A stretch of DNA of 59,633 bases, from assembly GCA_944354535.1 (NCBI GenBank), contig CALVPY010000014.1, forward strand, positions 1 to 59,633, in the 5' to 3' direction. The notes below the pieces were generated by a model, which worked only from the letters and a program-made list of their open reading frames with translations, had not been told where the DNA came from and searched no databases. Both the position numbers and the translations under genes were made by a program. Shown here piece after piece: positions 1-8,399 of the stretch; positions within the stretch are counted from its first letter, which is position 1, and the number at the start of each line of letters is the position of its first letter. The DNA comes from an uncultured Clostridia bacterium (GTDB lineage Bacteria > Bacillota > Clostridia > Christensenellales > Borkfalkiaceae).

Positions 1-299
1 CGGATGAGATCGTGCATCACCATGCGCGTTTCGGGATACTTCGTAAGGAGCCATCTCGGCGGCGTTGCCGTGGGCGTGCATAGCACGGTGCCGATGCCGT
101 TTTCATGCAGCTTTTTTACGACGTCTTTCAGCCAGCCGAGCCGAAACTCGCCCTCTTGGGGCTCCATCTTGCCCCAGGCGAACTCCGCGACGCGCACGCA
201 GTTCAAGTCTGCTTCCTTTATCCGCGCGATGTCCTTTTCAATTTCATCCTCTTCCCACAGCTCCGGATAATACGCCGCGCCTAAATATAGTTTGTTCAT
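1..299 (-). CDS. GH42 beta-galactosidase, N-terminal part (runs off the window)
   Basis: The translated start (MNKLYLGAAYYPELWEED) continues with 'IKEADLNCVRVAEFAWGKMEP' and a stretch ending 'GIGTVLCTPTATPPRWLL'. This is the characteristic opening of the GH42 catalytic TIM barrel, which hydrolyses terminal beta-galactosides (some members act on alpha-L-arabinopyranosides). No signal peptide is visible, so the enzyme is probably cytoplasmic and acts on imported oligosaccharides. A GGAGAG ribosome binding site lies 6 nt before the ATG. Only about 99 of the usual roughly 650-700 residues are present; the 3' end lies beyond position 1. It is the most distal visible gene of the minus-strand polysaccharide locus that starts near 14 kb. 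The family call is firm, the exact substrate is not. Confidence 0.88.
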   Translation of the reverse strand, partial: MNKLYLGAAYYPELWEEDEIEKDIARIKEADLNCVRVAEFAWGKMEPQEGEFRLGWLKDVVKKLHENGIGTVLCTPTATPPRWLLTKYPETRMVMHDLI

Positions 300-467
300 C
301 TTTCACTCTCCAAAATTCCTCCGCTTCCCCGTTGACAGAAAGAGGATGGGACAACGCTTTGCCCCATCCTCCCGTTCCGTCAAAGGGGGAAGCAAGGACT
401 TGCTTAAATATATGGTTCTTCCCCCTGCGTCCGTCTGTTCCGATCGCCTATTTTGCGGCCCTTTGCG

Positions 468-1436
468 TCAGGCTGCACAATACGCCGAGCGTTCGGCTTT
501 CAGATCTACCGTATCGAGTGCGATCTCCATATCGCGGATGGTGCAGCCGTGCGTATCATCGGCAAAGAACCCTTCGAAATGCGCGATGCGCATCTGATAG
601 ACCGCGCCCTCCGAGAACCCCGTGACCGAGAAGGCAAGCTGCGGGGTGCCCTGCGCATCTTCCGCATAGCAGGCAAGGCGGTCGCCCTGACGCTGCAGGA
701 GGAAATACAGCCCGTTCTGCTCCTTCATGAGGGCCGCCCATTCCTCGCCCGTAAAGAGCTTTTCTTCCGTGGCGTTCTTATTGGGCGTGACGACGATCGT
801 CTCTTTGCCCTCCGTCGGATGATACTCCATAATGAACTGCCACCAGTTAGGATCGGCATTCGTGCGGTGGATGTTCATATGCACTTCCACCGCCTGTCCC
901 GTCGTGAGCGTATCGACGTCGTAGGTGAATCCCATGAAGAACCGCAGGACGAAATTCTGCGACGCAATGGGCGCAGCCTGCCCGCCGATCTGCGTGCTCT
1001 GGAATACGTCGGGCCCGTTTTCCGTGCCTTTCGCATAAAATTCCCGATCGGAAAACATTTTGATGAGGAGCTGTACGGGCGTATTCCCGCTCTCGTCGGC
1101 GAACGCCGCCCCGCAGCGCGAACAGGAGTAATACTCCTTTGCGCCGTTGGAGAGCGACTGCCCTTCTTCGGGCGTCTTCTTGTTCAGATCGTGCCCGAGC
1201 GCTTGGATGACGGTATCCTCCAAAACGATCTCCGCCGTCGCCGCCTCATCGGAAAAATACTTGCCGCACTCCTCGCAATGCCAATAGGCGCAGTTTCCCG
1301 CCTCGGTACAGGAGGCGTCTTTTGCCGCGATCATCGTAAGGTCATGCGTATGCGAATTGCAGGCGCTCAGAAAGAGCGAACCCGTCAGCATACAGACGCT
1401 CAGGATTACCGCAGCACATTTTGTCGATTTTTTCAT
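468..1436 (-). CDS. Lipoprotein with CxxC zinc-ribbon-like cassettes
   Basis: 322 residues. A type II signal peptide ends in the lipobox LSAC (Cys about residue 26), so the protein should be anchored on the outer face of the membrane. Residues about 35-130 hold two copies of a cassette of the form 'C-T-E-A-G...Y-W-H-C-E-E-C-G-K-Y-F-S-D', with Cys pairs that could bind zinc. The rest is beta-rich and has no family I recognise, although 'DREFYAKGTENGPDVFQ' and the following region recall the sugar-binding-like modules of the large neighbouring lipoprotein. It lies 59 nt downstream of that protein in the same orientation, so both are probably expressed together as surface components of the glycan locus. 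Function unknown; carbohydrate binding is an inference from context. Confidence 0.75.
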   Translation of the reverse strand: MKKSTKCAAVILSVCMLTGSLFLSACNSHTHDLTMIAAKDASCTEAGNCAYWHCEECGKYFSDEAATAEIVLEDTVIQALGHDLNKKTPEEGQSLSNGAKEYYSCSRCGAAFADESGNTPVQLLIKMFSDREFYAKGTENGPDVFQSTQIGGQAAPIASQNFVLRFFMGFTYDVDTLTTGQAVEVHMNIHRTNADPNWWQFIMEYHPTEGKETIVVTPNKNATEEKLFTGEEWAALMKEQNGLYFLLQRQGDRLACYAEDAQGTPQLAFSVTGFSEGAVYQMRIAHFEGFFADDTHGCTIRDMEIALDTVDLKAERSAYCAA

Positions 1437-1495
1437 TCGGACTCCTTTCTCGGAATGCGCGGGGAGGGATGCTCCCCGCTTCCGAACTCATGATC

Positions 1496-4400
1496 TTACT
1501 CCTGCGCGGCAGGCGTGACGGTAACGGAAGTAAACTCCCATTTCACGCCGCAACCGTAGAAGACGATCTCCGTCTCCGCGTCGGCAGCCGCACAGGTGAT
1601 CGTTCCGATCTCGACCCATGCCTCTTCGGCGTTCTGTACGAACAAGGTAATCTCTGCACCCGAACGAACGATACGCATATTCACGCCGTTCTCGCCGCGC
1701 ATGAGCGTATCGATCCAAGCGAAGGTGCTGCCGTTTTCGCCGAAGCGCGTCTTGTTTGCATCGCCGAACGTATCGTCCGTCATGTCAAAGACGTTCGCCT
1801 CTCCCTTCGGAAGGAAGAACAGGAAGCCTTCGTTCCCCTTCGCCATCTGAATGGCGATACGCTGGGATGCCCACTCGTCCGTCGGCCAGCCCGCCGCGGA
1901 ATTTGTGATATTCTTCACGGTGAATTCGAGGATGACCGCAGTACTTGCTTTGAGGTCGTCGGAGATCTCGAGCGTCACGGAATCAGACCACTTGTTGTTC
2001 GTATAATCGCTGACGGCGCCTGCGATCGTGACCGCTTCTTTGAGCGTCAGCGTGAGATCGCCGCCGTCCTTAGGGACAACGAGGGTCGTCTGCGCGTACC
2101 CTTCCGCCGTGACAACATAAGTCCCTGCGAGCATTGCGGCGGGGGCCGCTTCGCCCGCTTTGAAGGAATAGCTGCCGTATTCGCCCGTAAGGGTGATGAG
2201 CGTGCCGTCCGCGACTGCCGCCGCCGTACCGTCGAGCGCCGTGCCGTTTACGGTGAGTTTTACCTCAACGGCGGAGAGAACGACGTCCTCTGCCGTCGCC
2301 GGGGTACCGTCCGTGAGCCAATAATTCTCGCCGTCCGTGTAGTAGGCAACGTTGCCGTCCGAACCGCCCACGACGGGAGACTTTTCTGCCACAAAGGAAA
2401 TTTCCTCAAAGTGAATATTCGACCACTCATAGGTGCCGACGCCCGCGTACACTTCCATATCGAGCTTGTCGCCATCCGCACAGGTGACGGAGCCGAGCTT
2501 GACCCATTCGCTGCCGTTCAGCGCATAGAGATAGAAGGTGTTGCCCGCACGCAGGATGCGCAGCTGCAGGCCGTCCGCATCCAGAAGCTCGTTGGTGATA
2601 AAGCCGATGCCCGCTTCGTCTCCGTTGACGTCTGCATTTTCCTTCGCCGCATTGGTACGATTTTCTTCGCTGAACTGACGGATACGCGTCTTTGCCGTGC
2701 CGTCGTTCCACGACCAGAAGTAGAAACCGGCATTACCTTCCGTCAGACGGATCGCATAGCGCTGCCATGCACCCAGGTCGTTGAAGCCCTCAGTGAAATC
2801 GCTCATCTTCAGCGTCGTTTCAAGCAGGAAATCGCCCGTGACCGTCTCGGGAACAGCGATCGTCTGCTGTCCGTTCCACGCATTATTGACAAGCACTTCG
2901 GCGCCCTTGCCGATCGTGACGACCTTTTGAAGGATGAGTTCGATCTTACCGCCCTCTTCGGGAACGGTGATCGACACGGAGGCATAGCCTTCCGCCGTTA
3001 CGGTGTAAGTGTCGGGCGACATCTTGACGGACTGCGTCTCACCCACTGTATAAGTATAGGTCGATTTGCTGCTCGTGAAGGTGAGAACGGTACCCTCTGC
3101 GACCGTCTCGGCCGTCATGCCGTCCAATGCGACTCCTTCGACGGCAAATGTGACATCGATGGGCACATAGAGCATGACGTCCTCTTTCGTCGCCGAGCTG
3201 CCGTCCGCAAGCCAATAATTCTCGCCGTCCGTGTAGTAAGCGACGTTGCCGTGTGCGTCTGCTTCGGGCTGCTTTTCTGCGACATAGTCAAGCGAGCCGA
3301 CCGTCACGGAAGAGAACTCCCATTCCACGCCGCAGCCGTAGAAGACGATCTCCGTCTCCGCTTCGCCGCAGGCGACGGTGCCGATCTTCACCCATTCGCC
3401 CTCGCCGTTCTGCACGAACAGGGTGACATTCGCGCCCGTACGGACGATGCGCATGTTCACGCCGTTTTCGCCGCGCATGAGCGTATCGATCCAAGCGAAG
3501 GTGCTGCCGTTTTCGCCGAAGCGCGTCTTGTTTGCATCGCCGAACGTATCGTCCGTCATGTCAAAGACGTTCGCCTCTCCCTTCGGAAGGAAGAACAGGA
3601 AGCCTTCGTTCCCCTTCGCCATCTGAATGGCGATACGCTGGGATGCCCACTCGTCCGTCGGCCAGCCCGCCGCGGAATTTGTGATATTCTTCACGGTGAA
3701 TTCGAGGATGACCGCAGTACTTGCTTTGAGGTCGTCGGAGATCTCGAGCGTCGCGGAACCAGACCACTTGTTGTTCGTATAATCGCTGACGGCGCCTGCG
3801 ATCGTAATGACCTTTTGAAGCGTAAGTTCGATCTTACCGCCCTCTTCGGGAACGGTGATCTCCACAGTGCGGCAGCCGTCTGCCGTTACGGTGTAAGTGT
3901 CGGGCGACATTCTGAACGCCTGCGTCTCGCCCACCGTATAAGTATAGGACGTCTTGCTGCTCGTGAAGGTGATGACGGTACCCTCTGCGACCGTCTCCGC
4001 CGTCGTGCCGTCCAATGCGACCCCTTCGACGGTAACTTCGACCGCCACTTCGTACAGGAGAACTACGCCGTCTTCCGTCGTCATGGTGCCGTCTGCAAGC
4101 CAATAATTTTCGCCGTCCGTATAGTAAGCGACGTTGCCGTCCTCCGTCGTCGGCGCCTTTTCGGGCACATAGTCAAGCGTGCCGACCGTCACGGAAGAGA
4201 ACTCCCATTCCACGCCGCAGCCGTAGAAGACGATCTCCGTCTCCACGTCGTCGCAGGCGACGGTGCCGATCTTCACCCATTCGCTCTCGCCATTCTGCAC
4301 GAACAGGGTGACATTCGCGCCCGTACGGACGATGCGCATGTTCGCGCCGCTTTCGCCGCGCATGAGCGTATCGATCCAAGCGAAGTCGCCGTCGAACTTC

Positions 4401-6436
4401 GTTTTCCCTTCGTCGCGGATAGTGCCGTCCGTCATATCGAAGATGTTCGCCTCTCCCTTCGGAAGGAAGAACAGGAAGCCTTCGTTCCCTTTCGCCATCT
4501 GGATAGCGAAGCGCTGAGATGCCCACTCGTCCGTCGGCCAGCCTGCCGCGGAATTTGTGATGTTCTTCACGGTGAATTCGAGGATGACCGCCGTACTTGC
4601 TTTGAGGTCGTCGGAGATGTCGAACGTCACGGAATCAGACCACTTGTTGTTCGTATAATCGCTGACGGCGCCTGCGATCGTAATGACCTTTTGAAGCGTA
4701 AGTTCGATCTTACCGCCCTCATGGGGAACGGTGAGCGCTGCGGGGGCGTATCCTTCCGCCGTTACGGTGTAATCGCCCGCGATCATCTCGGAAATGGCTT
4801 CGCCGCCGACCGTATAGGTGTAAGTTTTCGCGCGGCCCGTCAAGGTGATGACAGTGCCTTCGGGAATGGCCGCTGCCGTCACGCCGTCAAGGGCGATGCC
4901 GTTCACCGTGAGCGTAACGCTGGCGGGCGCATAGATCTTGACGCCCTCCGCCGTCGTCTCCTCGCCGTCTTCGAACCAGAAGCGGGTGCCGTCGGTATAG
5001 TAAGCGTAATTGCCGGGTTCTGCCGCCGTCGCTTCCGATGCGGGAACGAATTCCAGCTCGGAAATGCCGAATCCCGACCAGGTATAGGAAGCCTCTAAGC
5101 CGTAGAGCACGATCTTGGCGGGAGAATCGGGATCGACTTCCATTCTGCCCACTTCGTTCCATGCGCCCTCCTTCATGACGAGCAAAACGAACTCGCCGTC
5201 CAGGCGCAGGATGCGGATGGGAAGGCCGCTGTCGCTGCGGAGCGCATCCGTCATGTAGCCGTTTGCCGCCTCGTCGCCGTTGACGGCAATATTCTCCGCC
5301 ATGGCGTTGTTGAGGTTGTTCACCGCAAACCTGCGGACGAACGTCTTGCTCACGCCGTCTGCGGTCCACGACCAGAAATAGAAGCCCGTGTTCTGCTCGG
5401 TCAGCTGGATGGCATAGCGCTGCTGCGTGCCGCCCGTCGTCCAGCCGTCTTCGAAATCGCCCATCTTGAGGGTTGTCTCGAACACGAAGAAGTTGTTATC
5501 GATCCCTGCGGGAAGGATGAGCTCCGCGCTTCCCGTCCACATATTCGCGCTCATATCCTGCGCGGCGATGGAGACGGAACCCTCCGCATCGTTCACCGTC
5601 ACCTTGTCATTGGAGCCGTAAGCGATGGTCATCGAGAGTTTGAGCGTGTATTCGCTTGTGCCCTCCTCCACGGTAAACACGCTGCGCGCATAGCCGTAGA
5701 GGTCGACTTCGTACTTGCCGACGACGGCAGAGGTGAGCGAGAGCGTGCCGTCGCTGTCGATCTCGAGGTCGTTGTACTGATTGCTCGAATATTCGCCCTT
5801 TAAGACGAGCTCTCTGCCGAGGGCGGCATAGTCGGGCGATGCCACCAAATTGCCCGCCGTATCATACACTTCCACCTTGACGGAAATGTCCTGCGAGACG
5901 AGCTTTGCAAGAACGAGCTCTTTCGGGTCGAGTTCCTTTTCGCCGTAGGCGTCCTCGAAGCAGGTGTGGCACACGCTGCATTCGTAGTGGGCGAGCATCC
6001 CTTCCGCCGAAGCGGTCGGTTCGACGAGCTCTACCCAACCGATGTCGTGCCCTGCGGGGATGGCGACGGAAGCGATCTCCTTCGTGCCCTCCGCATCCGA
6101 AAAGTTGAGCTCGCAGCGGCTGCACGACCAGTATTCGAGGTTGCCTTCCTCGGTGCAGGTCGCTGCGGCCGCCTCGTGGTGGGTCATCTCATGCCCGAGC
6201 GCCGCGATGGTGACGTCCGCATCCGAAACTTCCGTCTCGGCATTTTCGTCCGCAAACAGTTTCCCGCAGTGCGAGCAGAGGTAGTACGCCTCGTGCCCTG
6301 CATTGGTGCAGGTCGCCGGCACTGCTTCAACGTAAGAGAGCGAATGCTCTTCATCGGCACACGCCGCGAAAACGCCGAGCGACAGTGCAAGCATTGCCGC
6401 TGTAAAAAGAACGGCAAGTTTCTTTTTTCCCTTCAT
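1496..6436 (-). CDS. Giant modular surface lipoprotein with LamG-like repeats
   Basis: 1646 residues from the ATG at 6436, which follows a strong AGGAGG site; an in-frame start 13 codons upstream has no such site. A signal peptide ends at a lipobox (FAAC). Residues about 25-150 carry three Cys-rich cassettes (CxxCGKLFADE type). Next come five modules of about 150-190 residues, each beginning near 'TIAGAVSDYTNNKWSDS' or 'VNNAWNGQQTIAVPE', with features such as 'QRYAIQLTEQNTGFYFWSW' that suggest a concanavalin/LamG-type beta-sandwich. The modules are joined by four linkers containing 'NVAYYTDGENYWLADG' and a small carboxypeptidase-regulatory-like beta domain. Three modules are nearly identical at DNA level. 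No catalytic motif is seen; the likely role is extracellular glycan binding for the adjacent transporter and hydrolases. That role is inferred from context. Confidence 0.8.
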   Translation of the reverse strand: MKGKKKLAVLFTAAMLALSLGVFAACADEEHSLSYVEAVPATCTNAGHEAYYLCSHCGKLFADENAETEVSDADVTIAALGHEMTHHEAAAATCTEEGNLEYWSCSRCELNFSDAEGTKEIASVAIPAGHDIGWVELVEPTASAEGMLAHYECSVCHTCFEDAYGEKELDPKELVLAKLVSQDISVKVEVYDTAGNLVASPDYAALGRELVLKGEYSSNQYNDLEIDSDGTLSLTSAVVGKYEVDLYGYARSVFTVEEGTSEYTLKLSMTIAYGSNDKVTVNDAEGSVSIAAQDMSANMWTGSAELILPAGIDNNFFVFETTLKMGDFEDGWTTGGTQQRYAIQLTEQNTGFYFWSWTADGVSKTFVRRFAVNNLNNAMAENIAVNGDEAANGYMTDALRSDSGLPIRILRLDGEFVLLVMKEGAWNEVGRMEVDPDSPAKIVLYGLEASYTWSGFGISELEFVPASEATAAEPGNYAYYTDGTRFWFEDGEETTAEGVKIYAPASVTLTVNGIALDGVTAAAIPEGTVITLTGRAKTYTYTVGGEAISEMIAGDYTVTAEGYAPAALTVPHEGGKIELTLQKVITIAGAVSDYTNNKWSDSVTFDISDDLKASTAVILEFTVKNITNSAAGWPTDEWASQRFAIQMAKGNEGFLFFLPKGEANIFDMTDGTIRDEGKTKFDGDFAWIDTLMRGESGANMRIVRTGANVTLFVQNGESEWVKIGTVACDDVETEIVFYGCGVEWEFSSVTVGTLDYVPEKAPTTEDGNVAYYTDGENYWLADGTMTTEDGVVLLYEVAVEVTVEGVALDGTTAETVAEGTVITFTSSKTSYTYTVGETQAFRMSPDTYTVTADGCRTVEITVPEEGGKIELTLQKVITIAGAVSDYTNNKWSGSATLEISDDLKASTAVILEFTVKNITNSAAGWPTDEWASQRIAIQMAKGNEGFLFFLPKGEANVFDMTDDTFGDANKTRFGENGSTFAWIDTLMRGENGVNMRIVRTGANVTLFVQNGEGEWVKIGTVACGEAETEIVFYGCGVEWEFSSVTVGSLDYVAEKQPEADAHGNVAYYTDGENYWLADGSSATKEDVMLYVPIDVTFAVEGVALDGMTAETVAEGTVLTFTSSKSTYTYTVGETQSVKMSPDTYTVTAEGYASVSITVPEEGGKIELILQKVVTIGKGAEVLVNNAWNGQQTIAVPETVTGDFLLETTLKMSDFTEGFNDLGAWQRYAIRLTEGNAGFYFWSWNDGTAKTRIRQFSEENRTNAAKENADVNGDEAGIGFITNELLDADGLQLRILRAGNTFYLYALNGSEWVKLGSVTCADGDKLDMEVYAGVGTYEWSNIHFEEISFVAEKSPVVGGSDGNVAYYTDGENYWLTDGTPATAEDVVLSAVEVKLTVNGTALDGTAAAVADGTLITLTGEYGSYSFKAGEAAPAAMLAGTYVVTAEGYAQTTLVVPKDGGDLTLTLKEAVTIAGAVSDYTNNKWSDSVTLEISDDLKASTAVILEFTVKNITNSAAGWPTDEWASQRIAIQMAKGNEGFLFFLPKGEANVFDMTDDTFGDANKTRFGENGSTFAWIDTLMRGENGVNMRIVRSGAEITLFVQNAEEAWVEIGTITCAAADAETEIVFYGCGVKWEFTSVTVTPAAQE
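1690..4680 (-). repeat. Three near-identical internal module copies
   Basis: Three long, nearly identical DNA segments encode the same module of the giant lipoprotein: roughly 1690-2010, 3466-3786 and 4352-4680. The first two are offset by 1776 nt and are almost base-for-base identical, including synonymous positions. This implies recent duplication or ongoing gene conversion within the gene. The linkers between them are also related but more diverged. Confidence 0.8.
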
Positions 6437-6485
6437 AGTTTTCCTCCTGATAAATTGTTTTACAGAATGTACCATAGCGGATCTT

Positions 6486-7199
6486 TTATTTTTCCTCTAT
6501 TTTACACTCTGCCGCTTCCAATGCAGGAACATAAACATTGGTATATGTTTCATTTTTCGGATGTACTCCGTCCTTCAAATCGCTTGCAGAGATTTGATCT
6601 TCCACATTCACAAACGTGATCCAATCTTTATATTCGCACCACTGTTCCATTGCATCATTGACCGCACTCACCTGAGCAGCATATTTCGTATCAGCGCGCT
6701 GCGCAATAGAAAAGTAATAGATATTTGCATCCGGCATCCTATCGTGCAGCAGTGTAAACAGACGCTGCAAATCGCGGACAGTCTCCGGTGCGGCACGGTT
6801 ATCATCATAGATGTTGTTTGTACCTATATTGACGACAACATTCTTCGGCTGCATTCCCGAAAGGATCGTATCGCCTGCGAGCAGGAAACTCTCCCAGTCA
6901 AATGTTGTGGAGCTGCTGATACCGAGCCCCAGAGCATCTTTACCGGCATAATCCGAATAGAAGTTCTGCCATCCCCAATCGGCAACATCAAAGAAGGAAT
7001 CGCCGATAAATACTGTCGTTTTTCCGTCCGTGCCGTTTGCGGAATACTCCCCTTTCAGATTGTTTGCATCTGCAAGATAATCGCTGTTGTTCCATTCCGT
7101 TCCGTTTTTATCTACGTTCGAGCAGATCACGGAGAAACTTGTCGTATCGCTGCCGCTCGTTACTTTTACTTCAAACGTTCCCTCGGCAAGAGCCTTCAC
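6486..7199 (-). CDS. SGNH/GDSL esterase domain, 3' part of an interrupted gene
   Basis: 237 residues if read from a GTG; the frame is the same as that of the gene upstream and is separated from it by one TAA at 7227-7229 and nine further codons. Motifs are those of SGNH hydrolases: 'VFIGDSFFD' (nucleophile Ser), 'NIGTNNIYDD' (Asn block) and 'DGVHP' (catalytic Asp and His). The family includes carbohydrate O-acetylesterases. The segment before the SGNH domain ('AKTVKALAEGTFEVKVTSGS') is the second half of an Ig-like domain whose first half is on the other side of the stop. Base composition is lower in GC than the neighbours (three 60-nt lines counted: 38, 48 and 50%, against 65% in one line of the GH43 gene). 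Independent translation is doubtful. Confidence 0.6.
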   Translation of the reverse strand: MKALAEGTFEVKVTSGSDTTSFSVICSNVDKNGTEWNNSDYLADANNLKGEYSANGTDGKTTVFIGDSFFDVADWGWQNFYSDYAGKDALGLGISSSTTFDWESFLLAGDTILSGMQPKNVVVNIGTNNIYDDNRAAPETVRDLQRLFTLLHDRMPDANIYYFSIAQRADTKYAAQVSAVNDAMEQWCEYKDWITFVNVEDQISASDLKDGVHPKNETYTNVYVPALEAAECKIEEK

Positions 7200-7226
7200 G
7201 GTCTTTGCGTCCTTGTCGATCGTCAG

Positions 7227-8387
7227 TTAGGAAGTATCGTAGTCGAGTGTATAGTCACTCTCGCCGTTGTTGAGTTCCAGCGTGAATTCCGACGCGGGGT
7301 AGCCGATCCAGGCATATACGTCGCTGACAACGATATTGCCCTCTGGCGCAAACTCGGGTACGACCGTCACATTGCCCTGTGCCATAAAAGAGTAGGTGCC
7401 TGCTACGACATCATCGACGCATTCTTCCCCGTTCACATAGAGGTGCGTCAAACGGTAGCCCTCGTCGGGCGTGACGTTGAGATTGACCATATCGCCCGTG
7501 ATCGTCCAATCGTACCCCCATTCTTCGGTGACGGAGCCGCCCTCCGCTTCTTTGATCGTGAGGCTGTTGGAGACGAACCCGTTGCGGTCGAAGACATATC
7601 CCGAATTGGGCTTGCTCCAGCCGTAGAGGGAACTCTGATGTTCGCCGAAGTTATACCAGGTGCGAAGATCGGAGATGGCGCTGCCGTAGTCGTCGAGCGT
7701 CGCGGAGATCATCGTGGGGTTGAAATACACCGTGACGGGGCGCGACGTCCTTCCGAACAGGGCATAGGGCATGAAGTACTCGACGTAATATTCGTAGCAC
7801 TCTCCCTTGGTGATGTCGCCCACGCGCCTGACGGCGTGCACGGGAGTGACGTCCTCCGACGTATACATGACTTGCAGGCCGCCCGAGACGAACTCGGAGA
7901 TCTTGAACATATTGGCGGCCGTATTTTCGACCTCGTACACGTCATCGCCCGACGTAGTCGTATCGCCGAAGGCAAAATAGCCGCTGAAACACGTCTGGTT
8001 GCCCGTCGCGACGGACGAACTGTATACGGCGGCGCGGCTGTCCGTGATGTGCGCCGCGACGACGATGCCCGTTTCCGAGAAATACGTCGTCATTTCCAGC
8101 GTGCCCGTCTCCGTCTGTCCGCTCTGCTGCAAAATTTTGTTGGCTTTCAGCCACTTTCTGTTCGTGTAGAAGGCCTCGTCGAACACGCCGTCGATAACGA
8201 TGCCCTGATCGACCGTGACGCTCGAACCCGTCGTGTTGACGACGTACTCCTCCGTCTTGTCCGTCAGGCGGTACTCGTATTTGGGGCCGTTGACAAAATT
8301 CTTACCTTCGGAACACCCCGCAAGGCCGAGGCTCGCCATGACGGCGGCACCCGCGATGCAGGTCACATATTTGATCGTCTTTTTCAT
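7227..8387 (-). CDS. CBM9-like lipoprotein, 5' part of an interrupted esterase gene
   Basis: 386 residues with a good AGGAGG site before the ATG and a lipobox LAGC (Cys about residue 25). Residues about 60-280 resemble a CBM9-type carbohydrate-binding domain (IDGVFDEAFYTNRKWLKA, then 'GIVVAAHITDSRAAV'). Two small beta domains follow, one with the repeat-like 'GYRLTHLYVNGEECVDD'. The frame ends at TAA in the middle of an Ig-like domain ('ESDYTLDYDTS-stop-LTIDKDAKTV') and then stays open for 246 codons through an SGNH esterase domain. The two parts therefore look like one secreted, glycan-bound esterase gene split by a nonsense codon. A sequencing error, a real mutation or readthrough are all possible. 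Confidence 0.75.
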   Translation of the reverse strand: MKKTIKYVTCIAGAAVMASLGLAGCSEGKNFVNGPKYEYRLTDKTEEYVVNTTGSSVTVDQGIVIDGVFDEAFYTNRKWLKANKILQQSGQTETGTLEMTTYFSETGIVVAAHITDSRAAVYSSSVATGNQTCFSGYFAFGDTTTSGDDVYEVENTAANMFKISEFVSGGLQVMYTSEDVTPVHAVRRVGDITKGECYEYYVEYFMPYALFGRTSRPVTVYFNPTMISATLDDYGSAISDLRTWYNFGEHQSSLYGWSKPNSGYVFDRNGFVSNSLTIKEAEGGSVTEEWGYDWTITGDMVNLNVTPDEGYRLTHLYVNGEECVDDVVAGTYSFMAQGNVTVVPEFAPEGNIVVSDVYAWIGYPASEFTLELNNGESDYTLDYDTS

Positions 8388-8399
8388 GGGTTCCCCTCC

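Larger units (their letters stand above)
6486..8387 (-). pseudogene. CBM9-like + Ig-like + SGNH esterase gene broken by one TAA
   Basis: The whole span reads in a single frame of 634 codons with only one internal stop (7227-7229 on the forward strand, TTA). Domain order would be lipobox, CBM9-like, small beta domains, Ig-like, SGNH esterase. The interrupting TAA is one substitution away from CAA, GAA, AAA or a Tyr codon. Other genes in the window use TAA as an ordinary stop, so recoding across the genome is unlikely. Confidence 0.55.

Noticed and set aside
1421-5098. 1225-codon open frame on the plus strand
   Set aside because: It is antisense to the giant repeat lipoprotein. Its repeats mirror the modules of the real gene, it has no ribosome binding site and no recognisable domain.
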